A DNA stretch of 64,000 nucleotides from Kallotenue papyrolyticum (GCF_000526415.1 NZ_JAGA01000003.1:806001-870000), one strand, 5' to 3'. Positions 34,120-43,084 are shown, counted from the stretch's first letter. The notes: generated from the letters alone by a model not told the origin. Translations and numbers: made by a program.

Positions 34120-35445
34120 CTACCCGCGCAACAGGCTGCGCTGCAAGCGCGCACGGAGATCGCCCAGGCCCTGACGCGCCTGGCGCAACGGATCCTGGAC
34201 GCGCCAGGAGGCCGGCTCGGCCACTGCGTGGAGAAAGCCCGATAGTCGGAACCAGAAGACCAGCATGCGGTAGAGCGGCAGCACCGGGCAGACCCAGACA
34301 TGCGCGCGCAGGCGCCGACGCGTCGCGGGCCGCGCCAGGAGCCAGCAGGTGACAAACCAGAGCAGATCGATCGTCAGGTAGAAGAGATAGACCACAATCA
34401 GCGCGCCGACCAGCAGCGTGCCGGGATAGCCGAAGAGCGCCAGGATCGGCATGAAAAAGGTCCACACCAGACGCGGAAAGGCCAGGGTGTGATCGATCAG
34501 CAGGATGCGGCTGGGACTGAAGCCGCGCAGCCGCCACCAGGGACGCGCCAGGAGCGGAGCATGCAGCGCGCTGACCTCCAACTGGCCGCGTTGCCAGCGC
34601 ACGCGCTGCGCGTACAGGGCGCTGAGCGATTCGATCGGATGCACATAGGCCACCGCCTCGGCAACCACACCGATGCGCAGATCGGGAAAGCGACGGTGGA
34701 TTTCAAAGGTCAGGTCGGTGTCTTCGGTAACGGTCTGCTGGCTATACAGAAAGGTCTGCAACAGCACATCGCGCCGAAAGGCGCTGAAGGCACCGGCCAG
34801 CGTGAACATGCTGCGCGCAATGGTCTGGTAGCGCCGACCCACTTGAAAGGCGGCCTGATACTCCAGAAACTCGCAGCGCGCCAGCAAGCGTTGCCAGGTG
34901 GACGCGCCCACAGGTGGCGGCAAGACCTCGATCGCGGCCGTTGCCGCGCCCAGATCGGGCTCGGCCTCCAGGCGCGCCACCAGCCGCCGCAGCGCATCGG
35001 GCGCCAGCACGACATCGCTGTCGATGTTGATGATATAGACCCCGCGCGCCAGATGAATGCCGGCGTTGAGCGCCCAAGCCTTGCCCGCGTGTGGAATGGC
35101 GTGCCAGGTGAGCTGGCCGCCGAAGCGCGCCTGACAGGCGCTGAAGACCTCAAACGAGCGGTCGGTCGTGCCGTTGCTGATCACCAGCACCTCCATCTGC
35201 TCGCGCGGGTAGTCCTGCGCCGCCAGCGAGGCCAGACAGGCACCCAGGGTGCGCTCGCTGTTGTGGACCGGCACGATCACCGTCACCAGCGGCGCAAAGC
35301 TCAGCTCTGGTGGCGCAGGCCGACGCCACTGCGCGTACCAGACCGTGATCAGACTGGCCAGCGCCGACAGACCGTCGATCAGCAACGGCACCAGCAGCCA
35401 GGTACCCCAGAAGATGGCAAAGCCCAGCCACTCGGCGGTGGTCAT
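34120..35445 (-). CDS. membrane glycosyltransferase family 2, exosortase-G associated type
   Basis: 441 residues. An N-terminal membrane segment precedes the GT2 domain: PLVTVIVPVHNSERTLGACL, YIINIDSDVVLAPDALRRLV (DxD-type metal site), ETDLTFEI-like TVTEDTDLTFEIHRRFPDLR (catalytic Asp) and QRVRWQRGQLEVSALHAPLL (Q/RxxRW). Further membrane segments follow. Processive GT2 enzymes of this build polymerise or transfer sugars at the membrane. It overlaps the exosortase gene by ATGA and is last in the XrtG operon, where a dedicated glycosyltransferase is a known companion in Firmicutes. Confidence 0.85.
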   Translation of the reverse strand: MTTAEWLGFAIFWGTWLLVPLLIDGLSALASLITVWYAQWRRPAPPELSFAPLVTVIVPVHNSERTLGACLASLAAQDYPREQMEVLVISNGTTDRSFEVFSACQARFGGQLTWHAIPHAGKAWALNAGIHLARGVYIINIDSDVVLAPDALRRLVARLEAEPDLGAATAAIEVLPPPVGASTWQRLLARCEFLEYQAAFQVGRRYQTIARSMFTLAGAFSAFRRDVLLQTFLYSQQTVTEDTDLTFEIHRRFPDLRIGVVAEAVAYVHPIESLSALYAQRVRWQRGQLEVSALHAPLLARPWWRLRGFSPSRILLIDHTLAFPRLVWTFFMPILALFGYPGTLLVGALIVVYLFYLTIDLLWFVTCWLLARPATRRRLRAHVWVCPVLPLYRMLVFWFRLSGFLHAVAEPASWRVQDPLRQARQGLGDLRARLQRSLLRG

Positions 35446-36059
35446 AGCGCCCTCGCCTGGCGGAAGCGTCGGCCAAGCTGCCGCAGCGTCGGAGCGGTGA
35501 TCGCCAGCCAGTAAATCGCCAGCGTCAGGCCGAAGAAGACGACCTTGCCGATGATGGTATGCGCCAGCAGCAGCGCTTCCTTGCCTAGATAGTGCAACAA
35601 CGCCACGATAATCAGCACGCGCAGGATATTGGCCGCGATCAGCAACACCGCGCAGCCAAGGATCAGCACGCCGCGCTCGCGCCAGGACCAGCCCGGATAG
35701 AGCGCCAGCAGCGCGGTCAACACGCTCAGCTCCAGCAACCCGGAGGACTCGACGCCCACCTGCAGCGCGGTCCAGCCGATCTCCTGGCTGATAACCATCA
35801 CCAGCAGCGTGCCCGGCGCCTGGGCAAAGGTCTGCGTTGGGATCGCCAGCAGGTCGGCCAGGCGCTGGGTCGTGACGGCGACCAGCACGGCCATCCAGCG
35901 ATCCAGGCCGAACCAGGCGCGTCCGGCCAGCACCATCCAGTAGGCCAGGCCAACGCTGCCCAGCACATAGTAGGGCAGCCAGATGCGGTAGGTGCGCAAA
36001 AACAACAGTACGCTCAGCCAGCCAAGCAGCAGTGCCCAGCTCCAGCCCGCAGCGATCAT
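35442..36059 (-). CDS. xrtG: exosortase family protein, XrtG-like
   Basis: 205 residues, almost entirely hydrophobic with about seven membrane segments. The exosortase core is visible: QVGVESSGLLELSVLTALLA (position of the catalytic Cys, here Ser), ANILRVLIIVALLHYLG (NxxR motif) and LLLAHTIIGKVVFFGLTLAI (His). Exosortases process proteins with a C-terminal signal of motif, membrane helix and basic cluster. The four neighbours (PTPS-related, large membrane protein, GT2 and a C-terminally anchored protein) match the XrtG set known from Gram-positive bacteria. The ATG overlaps the upstream stop and has GGAGGG 7 bp upstream. Confidence 0.8.
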   Translation of the reverse strand: MIAAGWSWALLLGWLSVLLFLRTYRIWLPYYVLGSVGLAYWMVLAGRAWFGLDRWMAVLVAVTTQRLADLLAIPTQTFAQAPGTLLVMVISQEIGWTALQVGVESSGLLELSVLTALLALYPGWSWRERGVLILGCAVLLIAANILRVLIIVALLHYLGKEALLLAHTIIGKVVFFGLTLAIYWLAITAPTLRQLGRRFRQARAL

Positions 36060-36745
36060 ACCGTCACCCTCCGGCGCTGCGCCATGTGCCAGGCTGCGGC
36101 CAGCACCGCCGCACCCAGCAGCAGATAGCCGAGCGCGTTGGCCGGCGAGATCTGCACAAAGGCGGTGGCGTCCTGCGATCCGCCCTGATCCGAAAAGGCG
36201 CGCATGGTGATGGCCTGGTGGGGCACAATCCCCAGATCGCTGAAAGAAACCGCGAATTCGCAGCGCGTGCCGCCACCCGGTGTGGCATCGCCCCAGGGTT
36301 CGTCCAGGGCCAGCGTTTTGAGATAGACGCCCGCGCCGTTCAACAGGGAGACGGTAACCGAGGAACGTTGCGCGTTGGAGGTGTAGATCACTACCAGTTG
36401 GCGATCAACCGCCTCCTGGTAATCGCCGTTGTTGTTGATATCGAACTGCACCAGGTAAACGATCGGCGGACGGTTGACCTCATCCCACTTCTCCAGCATC
36501 AGGTAGAGCGTGGGGTCGTTGGGGTTGGTACCCCAGTACAGGGCGCGAATATCGCCCTGGCCATTGCTTTTGGAGGCATCGCCCTGCGGATCGGAGATAA
36601 AGGAACGTCCGCTCCAATCACCGAACTCACCGTCCAGGACGATCGGGCCGGCAGCACGCGCTGCTGGCGCGGCAAGGAGCACCGCCAGGGCGCATGCCAC
36701 GCCCAGCACGCGTCCGATCCATGTACGCCACGCTCTAGTGATCAT
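36056..36745 (-). CDS. probable sorted substrate of the exosortase, secreted beta-rich protein
   Basis: 229 residues. A signal peptide (MITRAWRTWIGRVLGVACAL ... PAARA) is followed by a domain starting PIVLDGEFGDWSGRSFISDP, a carbohydrate-binding-like opening (LDGxxxDW), with Asp/Asn-rich QFDINNNGDYQEAVDRQL. The C-terminus reads SPANALGYLLLGAAVLAAAW followed by HMAQRRR: a short motif, one membrane helix and an Arg cluster, the layout of exosortase substrates. It is encoded between the large membrane protein (11-nt overlap) and the exosortase (ATGA overlap), so a dedicated substrate is the simplest reading. Confidence 0.7.
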   Translation of the reverse strand: MITRAWRTWIGRVLGVACALAVLLAAPAARAAGPIVLDGEFGDWSGRSFISDPQGDASKSNGQGDIRALYWGTNPNDPTLYLMLEKWDEVNRPPIVYLVQFDINNNGDYQEAVDRQLVVIYTSNAQRSSVTVSLLNGAGVYLKTLALDEPWGDATPGGGTRCEFAVSFSDLGIVPHQAITMRAFSDQGGSQDATAFVQISPANALGYLLLGAAVLAAAWHMAQRRRVTV

Positions 36746-39281
36746 GGCTCGGCTCCGTGGCAAGGTCCAACGCGGCGAAGGGCCAGGAGTAGTCCGGCGC
36801 CGGTTGTGTATGTTCTATGCGTCCCCGACGGCGCTGCAGCGTCCAGGCCAGGCCGGCGAGGCCGAGGAGCGAAGCCAGCCCGCCCAGCCGGTGGATCGCC
36901 GTCGACTCGACGCGCAGCTCCACAACATGCCGACCCGCCGGCAGGTCGGCAACAAGCAATTCCTCCAGAGAGATAGGCGTGATCGGCTGCCCATCCAGCC
37001 AGATGCGCAGGCCGTCCTGCATGGCAACCGGCACTAACACCAGGCCGGGGCGTGGCAGCTCCAGCTCCAAGTGATAGCCGCTGGTATGCGCTGCGTAGCG
37101 CTGCAGCGGCAGGCGTTGCAGTGCCGGCAGCGCTTCCGGCTGCAGCCGCAGCGTCTGGGCCAGCACCTGCAGCGCGCCCGGATGGCGTGCAACAAGCGCA
37201 TGAAACGGCAGGTTGGCGCCCACGAACCAGACGCGCGCCGTCGTCTGCCGATCGCTCGCCTGAACTGTACGCCAGCCCACCAGTGCCGGCGCCTGCTCGA
37301 GGTAGTCGAAGGTGCTCACCACGCCATCCAGGCCCTGCGGCGCTATCCCCAACCAGGGCTGATAGGCGCCGCTCAGCGGGCCCAGGTCGCGCGGCTGGCC
37401 ATCGATCTGCGCCTGGAGCCGCCCCGACAACCATACCGGTTCGCCGTACACGCCCAAAAAGTAGGGCGAGCGCGCCAACGGATCGAGCGGGGCGCCGGTG
37501 AGATCGACAACCACATGCCCGCCCTGTAGCGCATAGTCGCGCACGAGCTGCTCGGCGCGCTGCCGATCGCGCCACTGAAAGCCGGAGAGCACCAGTACCG
37601 GGAAGCGGTGCAACAACGCGGGCGAGTAGTCATCGAGCACCGGCGAGCTGCCAACCAGCAAGGATGGGAACAGGACCGCAAGGTTGTGCGCGCCGCGACC
37701 GATCCCCAGCGCCTGCGGCTGGAGCAGCCAGGCACGTGGCGCGCCATCGCGATGCCACCATGCCAGGGAGGCACGCTGTTCGGCCAGGGCGAAGCCACCG
37801 GCGCGCAACATCTGCTCAGTTGAGGGTGGCATGCTGTGCCGATCCACCAGCGCATCGTCAACCCCCAGCAAGTCCAAGCGCGACAGCGCGTAGGCGCTCC
37901 ACCCATGTTCCAGGGCCCAGTTCAGCGCGCTGATCAGCCGCGCCGTGGCCGCGCCCTGGTAGGCCCAGCCGAAGATCTGTTCGCGGCGCGCCTGGGCGCT
38001 GATGTAAAAGGCCGGCGCCGAGCCCAGCCGACTGAGATCAAGCGTAGCTTCGCGCCAGCCGGGAGCAGCACCGATGGCTGAGCTGAGCGTCGCAAGCTCG
38101 GTAGGCGGGGGGCGCAGGCGCGCCAGGCGCAGACTCGGCAGGGCATCCACTGCAAGCAGCGTGAGCGCGCCGATCAGCAGCCAGCGCCGCCGGCGGCCAC
38201 CCTCGGCCAGCGCGGCGCAGCCGCCCAGCAGCAGCGCCGTGGTCCCCACGCTGAGAAAACGTTGCGGCCAGAACAGCGTATGCCCCGGCAACGCAAGGTA
38301 GAGCGGACGCAACGGCTCCAGCACCACCAGTGCGCTAAGGACGCCGCTCAACAACAGCGCGCGCGTCGCGGGTTGGCGCGCCAGGCGCCAGAGCAGCGGC
38401 AGCAGCAGCACCAGGCTCAGCCCCAGGTAGAGCGCTTCGGGATCACGCCAGCGGCGCAGCGGATCGAGCAGCAGCGTCGGCGCGACAAACACCAGCGATT
38501 CCTGTGTCGCCGTCGGATCAAGTGCTGTCAGACCACCCTGCAGGCTGGGCAGAAACCACCAGCCGGCCAGCAGCGTGCCCAGCGCCAACAGCCCAAGCGT
38601 CAGGCCAACGCTGCGTGCCGACGCGCCACCCAGGGCGCCCGCCAGCACGGCGATCAACGCCAGGCCCACCCCAAAGATCGCCGCCATCATGGCGTGGGTC
38701 AGCACCACCAGGGCAAAGGTCAGCGCCAAGCAGAGGCGTGGCCAGCGCGCAGCGGGTGTTTCCAGCACGCGTAAGGTGTGGTAGATCAACCAGGGCAAGA
38801 ACGCGTTGCACAAGGTACGCGGCAGATTACCCTCGGCAAAAGCGACGCGCAGATGGTCGGGCAGCAGCACAAACAGCACGGCGGCGGCGCTTGCCAGCGG
38901 CCAGCCCCACCAGCGCCGGAAGCGCAACACGCCGAGCGCGCCCAGCAGCATCGTCGCGATGACAAACAGGTTAGCGGCCTGCAGCGGCGAGCAACCCAGT
39001 GCCAGCGCGCCGGCCAGCAGCAGGTAGGTGAGCGGTCCCCAGTAGCGCAGGTTCTGGATGCCAAGATACCAGCCGGGAAACAGACGCGGCAGCGGGTCGC
39101 CGGCGGCCCAGGCCTCGCGTAGGTGCAGGGCATGCGTCAGATGGCCCCAGGTATCCGAGCCCCAGGGAGCGAGGTCGGGCCGGAGCGCATCGCGGCCTAC
39201 CAGGGCGATTGCACCGACCACGCCGGCGACCGCCAGCCATGGACCTAGACTCGCCCGCAGGTTGCCGGCTGAAGGAGCCAT
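36735..39281 (-). CDS. large polytopic membrane protein of the exosortase-G locus (6-PTPS-related membrane family)
   Basis: 848 residues. The N-terminal half holds many membrane helices with SDTWGHLTHALHLREAWAAG and WYLGIQNLRYWGPLTYLLLA, resembling GT-C-type membrane proteins annotated as 6-pyruvoyl-tetrahydropterin synthase-related. A large extracytoplasmic domain follows (about 440-800, with VLVLSGFQWRDRQRAEQLVR and GGHVVVDLTGAP, flavodoxin/GATase-like), then a final helix and an RRR tail. It may handle a lipid-linked sugar for modification of the sorted protein. Only 2 bp separate it from the PTPS-related gene. GGAG precedes the ATG. Confidence 0.7.
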   Translation of the reverse strand: MAPSAGNLRASLGPWLAVAGVVGAIALVGRDALRPDLAPWGSDTWGHLTHALHLREAWAAGDPLPRLFPGWYLGIQNLRYWGPLTYLLLAGALALGCSPLQAANLFVIATMLLGALGVLRFRRWWGWPLASAAAVLFVLLPDHLRVAFAEGNLPRTLCNAFLPWLIYHTLRVLETPAARWPRLCLALTFALVVLTHAMMAAIFGVGLALIAVLAGALGGASARSVGLTLGLLALGTLLAGWWFLPSLQGGLTALDPTATQESLVFVAPTLLLDPLRRWRDPEALYLGLSLVLLLPLLWRLARQPATRALLLSGVLSALVVLEPLRPLYLALPGHTLFWPQRFLSVGTTALLLGGCAALAEGGRRRRWLLIGALTLLAVDALPSLRLARLRPPPTELATLSSAIGAAPGWREATLDLSRLGSAPAFYISAQARREQIFGWAYQGAATARLISALNWALEHGWSAYALSRLDLLGVDDALVDRHSMPPSTEQMLRAGGFALAEQRASLAWWHRDGAPRAWLLQPQALGIGRGAHNLAVLFPSLLVGSSPVLDDYSPALLHRFPVLVLSGFQWRDRQRAEQLVRDYALQGGHVVVDLTGAPLDPLARSPYFLGVYGEPVWLSGRLQAQIDGQPRDLGPLSGAYQPWLGIAPQGLDGVVSTFDYLEQAPALVGWRTVQASDRQTTARVWFVGANLPFHALVARHPGALQVLAQTLRLQPEALPALQRLPLQRYAAHTSGYHLELELPRPGLVLVPVAMQDGLRIWLDGQPITPISLEELLVADLPAGRHVVELRVESTAIHRLGGLASLLGLAGLAWTLQRRRGRIEHTQPAPDYSWPFAALDLATEPSHDH

Positions 39282-39283
39282 CG

Positions 39284-39922
39284 CTACTGCTCCAGTCTGT
39301 CGCGCGCTTGCCGGGCGGCGGAAATGCGCTGCTCCTGTCCGCCGACTTTGTCATAACTGATCGCGCGGGTAGGCGATTCCCACAGCGTGATGCCGCACAC
39401 CTCTACAGGCAGGTGCGCCAGCGCCTGCGCGAACTGGTAGAACATGATAGCAGCCAGATTTTCGGTGGTTGGCTGATAGTTGGCGAAGGGCGGCAGATCG
39501 TTGAGCAACTGACTGTGGTAGGCGTTGACCACGCGCTGTGCCTGCTCGCGCACCTCGTGGAACGGAACGATCATGTGATCGGTCGGATCGAGCCCGCGGC
39601 CACGGCAGCGCAGTTGAACGCGGAAGGAGCGTGGGTGAATTGGCCCCGCCTGCCCGCCCAGCATGACAAAGCGGCGCGCTTCGAAGAAAAAGTCCATCTG
39701 CAGTTGCGCGGCGAACGCCTGTCCGTCGCGCCACATGCTGAGTGGATCGACCTCCCAGAAGGTATCGGACAACCCCTGCGCGGATGGGGCCGGTTGCGCG
39801 CGGGGGGTAGACCTTTGCTCGGCCGGCGTAGCGTCTTCTGGCGCCGGCTTTCGCCCTGGCGACGTCGCAGGTTGCACGTTCACCGCAACCTGCAATGGGC
39901 GCAACCACTGCTCCAGTGCCAT
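39284..39922 (-). CDS. 6-pyruvoyl-tetrahydropterin synthase-related protein (exosortase-G associated)
   Basis: 212 residues. After a Pro/Ala-rich N-terminal stretch (about 15-55) the PTPS/QueD-like domain shows FFFEARRFVMLGGQAGPIHP, DHMIVPFHEVREQAQRVVNA, ANYQPTTENLAAIMFYQFAQ and VCGITLWESPTRAISYD. The Glu motifs of the family remain, but of the three zinc His residues only the one in IHPRSF is evident, so classical PTPS or QueD activity is unlikely. It is first in the five-gene XrtG-type operon, where such a protein is a standard companion of unknown function. ATG 39922 has only a weak ribosome site. Confidence 0.75.
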   Translation of the reverse strand: MALEQWLRPLQVAVNVQPATSPGRKPAPEDATPAEQRSTPRAQPAPSAQGLSDTFWEVDPLSMWRDGQAFAAQLQMDFFFEARRFVMLGGQAGPIHPRSFRVQLRCRGRGLDPTDHMIVPFHEVREQAQRVVNAYHSQLLNDLPPFANYQPTTENLAAIMFYQFAQALAHLPVEVCGITLWESPTRAISYDKVGGQEQRISAARQARDRLEQ

Positions 39923-40043
39923 ATGTGTTGCTCGCTTCGATGTGGCGTTGCAGAATGTTCAACGCTTCAGGTACCGTTGATCGATGTGACCGGCATTTTC
40001 AAAACGTTGTCAAAAATGTATTACTATTGCTCAGCTTAGCGGT

Positions 40044-40077
40044 CAGGCTTAAGCCTGCCAATAGGACTGTGGTCCTA
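40044..40077. repeat. two adjacent palindromes upstream of the exosortase operon
   Basis: CAGGCTTAAGCCTG (40044-40057, perfect) is followed by TAGGAC-TGTG-GTCCTA (40062-40077, perfect). The first overlaps a possible minus-strand promoter, CTGACC-17-TAATAC, driving the PTPS/XrtG operon. They may be operators. Confidence 0.45.
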
Positions 40078-40158
40078 GATGGCCGCGCCAGTTTGGGATG
40101 GCGCTCGGCATCGCCGGCGTGCGGCAGCTGATCACGATGTGCAAGCGCGTGCCCGCAC

Positions 40159-40179
40159 AGTACTATGCGGCATAGTACT
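40159..40179. repeat. perfect 10-bp inverted repeat at the 3' end of the PGI-like gene
   Basis: AGTACTATGC-G-GCATAGTACT overlaps the stop codon of the PGI-like gene. With a 1-nt centre it is better suited to protein binding than to an RNA hairpin; terminator or operator roles cannot be separated. Confidence 0.45.
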
Positions 40180-41698
40180 ACGCAACCGCGTCACGAACGG
40201 TCAGCTGCCCAACCGGCCGGCCGGCGCGCTGCCAAGCCAGCAGATCGATCGCCAAGCGCTGCTGGCCAAGCTCGGCCAGCGACCAGGCGCAGCCCGGCAC
40301 CGGCAGGTCGGCGGCGGGCGGCTGCGCCAGGACCAGCACCGGCGCGTCGCCGCGCCCGGCGTGCGCCACCTGTGTGGCCCAGGCCGGTGTCGCCAGCGGA
40401 TGCACAAGGCAGATCGGCAGCGCGTAGCGATCGCGTAGCGCCACAGCGACCTCTGCGGCCTGCCGCTCAGCCACGCCATAGGCGGCCAGCAGGGCCCAGC
40501 GCGCGGCCGGCAGGGCCGCCGGTTCGAGCGGCAGCACAGACGGCGGAGCAGGCGCCATCTCGCCCGCGAGGCGCTGCCGCAGCGCTGCTTCCAACGCATC
40601 GCTATCAGGCTGATCGAAAGGATTGAGCCCGAGCGTGATCGCCGCCACCGCCACGCCTACGTGCCAGAGCATCAGCAGCGCGCCCAGCGTCGCGGTGTCG
40701 TGGTAGCGGTAGCTCAGCAGCGGCACGGCATGGGACGGCGTGGCAAGCGTCCGTTCCGCGCGCACCACCAGATGATGCGCCTGGTCGCGGCGCGCAGGCC
40801 AGCCTGCCGTGATCGGCACCCAGCCGCGGCGATGCTTGCTGAGCGAGCCCAACAGCAACACTGCCAGCCAGCTATTCAAGGCATGCGTGCGCGGAGCAGG
40901 CATCAACTCCAGCAGATCGTAACCGGCCTGCGCCAGCGCGCCCAGCCAGGCGCCCAGCCGCGCGCCCGGATTGCGCCACAGGTCGGGCGCGAAACACGCC
41001 TCCAGCATGGCGCGCGCGCCGCCTGTCAGTGCTTCCAGGTCGACTCCGGCCAGCGCGGCCAGCACCAGCCCCAGGCGGGACAGCGTCGCCCAGCGCTCGC
41101 CGACATCGGCAGGCAGCGCTACCGGCGCTGCGTCCAGCATCGCCGCCAGGCCTCGCGCCGCATCACCCGCCACCAGCGCCACCAGCCGCCGCGCGGCGCC
41201 GGCGGCTGGCAGCCAGTTGGCCACAATACGCGCCAGCGCTTCCACCATCACGCCGGGCGGCTCCGGCAGCACCAGCAGCACCAGCGTCGCCCGCGGATCG
41301 AGCCGTGCCAAGCGCGCCCGCACCCGTGCCGGCTCTAGGCTCTCCAGCACATGGAGGCGTGGCGCACGCTGCGGCCCGGCCAGCCAACGCCAGAGGCGCG
41401 CCTGGGCGCCCGCACCGCCGGTTGCCACCACCAGCACATCGCGCACGCCGGGCGACAAGCAGGCGCGCGCCAGGGTGTGTGCCGCGCGCACATCGGCGGG
41501 GGAGGGCGCCTCAAGCCAGCCCAGCCGCGCACGAATGGCGGCCTGGGTGGTGGGCGCAGGGTGCCACAACCCGGCATCGCGCCGGCGCAACCGGTCGATC
41601 ACATCGATCTGCTCCAGACGCCGGAGGAGCAGCAGGGCAGCAGGCCTCAAGCGCTGGAGCGTCGTAGCCGAGTCATCGATCAATCGATCCACATCCAT
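40178..41698 (-). CDS. degenerate glucose-6-phosphate isomerase-like protein
   Basis: 506 residues. The C-terminal ITLGLNPFDQPDSDALEAAL is the NPFDQP motif of the PGI half of transaldolase/PGI-type proteins. Overall order (SIS-like domain DVLVVATGGAGAQARLWRWL, then ADVGERWATLSRLGLVLAAL) follows PGI. The active-site signatures are gone: SKSGxTxE reads as PEPPGVMVEALA, SVGGRxSxLS lacks its Ser/Gly/Arg set, and the ExxGK motif is LLGSLSKHRRG. Catalysis is unlikely; a binding or regulatory role, or slow decay of an intact frame, are both possible. The start at 41698 is the first ATG of the frame. Divergent from the methyltransferase gene. Confidence 0.6.
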   Translation of the reverse strand: MDVDRLIDDSATTLQRLRPAALLLLRRLEQIDVIDRLRRRDAGLWHPAPTTQAAIRARLGWLEAPSPADVRAAHTLARACLSPGVRDVLVVATGGAGAQARLWRWLAGPQRAPRLHVLESLEPARVRARLARLDPRATLVLLVLPEPPGVMVEALARIVANWLPAAGAARRLVALVAGDAARGLAAMLDAAPVALPADVGERWATLSRLGLVLAALAGVDLEALTGGARAMLEACFAPDLWRNPGARLGAWLGALAQAGYDLLELMPAPRTHALNSWLAVLLLGSLSKHRRGWVPITAGWPARRDQAHHLVVRAERTLATPSHAVPLLSYRYHDTATLGALLMLWHVGVAVAAITLGLNPFDQPDSDALEAALRQRLAGEMAPAPPSVLPLEPAALPAARWALLAAYGVAERQAAEVAVALRDRYALPICLVHPLATPAWATQVAHAGRGDAPVLVLAQPPAADLPVPGCAWSLAELGQQRLAIDLLAWQRAGRPVGQLTVRDAVA

Positions 41699-41781
41699 AC
41701 GCGCTGCCAGTGTACCACCGCTGTGTCGAAGCGAGGGGGCGGTACTGGCGCAGCGTGCCGCGGCATGGGATAATCAGGACC

Positions 41782-42954
41782 ATGCGCATACCGACCGTGC
41801 ATCTGCCGCACCAGCTGCGCAAACGGCTGGCCACCGGCCATCCCTGGGTTTACCGCGATCACCTGGCGCCCGGCCTGACGTTCGCTGATGGCACCTGGCT
41901 GCGCGTCGAATGCGGCGGCTGGTCAGCCTATGGCTTGTGGGACGCCAGCAGTCCGATCGCGATCCGCATCTTCAGTCAGGAGCGCATTCCCGATGCAGCA
42001 TGGATCGCGCAGCAGCTCGCGGCAGCCTGGGCACTGCGCGCCCCGCTGCGCCAGACGGCGACCACGGCCTACCGCCTGGCCTTCGGCGAGGGCGACGGCC
42101 TGCCGGGCATCACCATTGACCTCTACGACGCCTGGGCGGTGATCATCACCTATGCCGGCAGCGTGCGCCGCCTGCTGCCGCTGGTCGTCGAAGCGCTGCC
42201 GCAGATCGTGCCGCTGCGCGGCATTGTTGAACGGCGGGGTCGCGACGAGCGCGACGGCGACAAGATCCGCCTGCTGTGGGGCACAGCGCCACCCGACGAT
42301 CTGATCGTGCAGGAGCACGGCCTACGCTTTCACGCCAACCTGCGCCAGGGCCAGAAGACCGGTCTGTTTCTGGATCACCGTGAGAACCGCAAGTTTCTGG
42401 AGGGCTGGAGCTATGGGCGGCGCGTGCTGAACTGCTTCGCCTATACCGGCGCGTTTTCGGTGTACGCTGCCTGGGGCGGCGCCAGCGAGGTCGTCAGTTG
42501 CGATGTCGCGCCCGCGGCTGCGGAGGAAGCGCGCCGCAACTTCGCGCTCAACGGCTTCAACCCCGACCAGTTCACCTTTCTGGTCGATGATTGCTTCGCC
42601 GCGCTCGAACGCTTCAGCCGCCAGGGACGCAGCTTCGATCTGATTATTCTCGATCCGCCGGCCTTTGCCACGTCGCGGCGCCAGCTCTATGCCGCGCTGC
42701 GAGCGTACACGCGCCTCAACCAGCTGGCCCTGGGCTGCTTGGTGCCGGATGGCCTGCTGGCCTCAGCCAGTTGCACCAGCCAGGTCGCGCCCGAACAGTT
42801 TCGCGAGATGCTGGCCGAGGCCGCCCAGCGCGCCGGCCGTCGCCTGCAGATCATCCACGAGGCCGGCCAGGCGCTCGATCACCCCGTGCCGGCGCATTTT
42901 CCGGAGGGGCGCTACCTCAAGTTCGTGCTCTGCCGCGCGCGTCCACCAGGCTAG
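41782..42954 (+). CDS. class I rRNA (cytosine-C5) methyltransferase, RlmI-like
   Basis: 390 residues. The N-terminal PUA domain reads LRKRLATGHPWVYRDHLAPG. An RNA-binding middle part has AFGEGDGLPGITIDLYDAWA, then FHANLRQGQKTGLFLDHREN, the SAM motif VLNCFAYTGAFSVYAAWGGA, and FDLIILDPPAFATSRRQLYA with ASCTSQVA for catalysis. RlmI methylates C1962 of 23S rRNA; this orthologue is probably the same or close. A GATAAT element ends 7 bp before the ATG, so the transcript may be leaderless, although AGGA is also present. Confidence 0.9.
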   Translation: MRIPTVHLPHQLRKRLATGHPWVYRDHLAPGLTFADGTWLRVECGGWSAYGLWDASSPIAIRIFSQERIPDAAWIAQQLAAAWALRAPLRQTATTAYRLAFGEGDGLPGITIDLYDAWAVIITYAGSVRRLLPLVVEALPQIVPLRGIVERRGRDERDGDKIRLLWGTAPPDDLIVQEHGLRFHANLRQGQKTGLFLDHRENRKFLEGWSYGRRVLNCFAYTGAFSVYAAWGGASEVVSCDVAPAAAEEARRNFALNGFNPDQFTFLVDDCFAALERFSRQGRSFDLIILDPPAFATSRRQLYAALRAYTRLNQLALGCLVPDGLLASASCTSQVAPEQFREMLAEAAQRAGRRLQIIHEAGQALDHPVPAHFPEGRYLKFVLCRARPPG

Positions 42955-43084
42955 CGCCGATCGCCGGTACCATACGCCAACGAACCAGGTGGCCTATAGA
43001 CACCACGGCCAGCGATGCGCCACAATGATCACGAGGCGGCCATCTCACCCTTCGCCGTCAAGCTCGTTCCGAAAGGAGGTCGCT

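Noticed and set aside
34300-35514. 404-codon frame opposite the GT2 gene
   Set aside because: Gln/Arg/Gly-rich shadow without start signals; the minus-strand GT2 has clear catalytic motifs.
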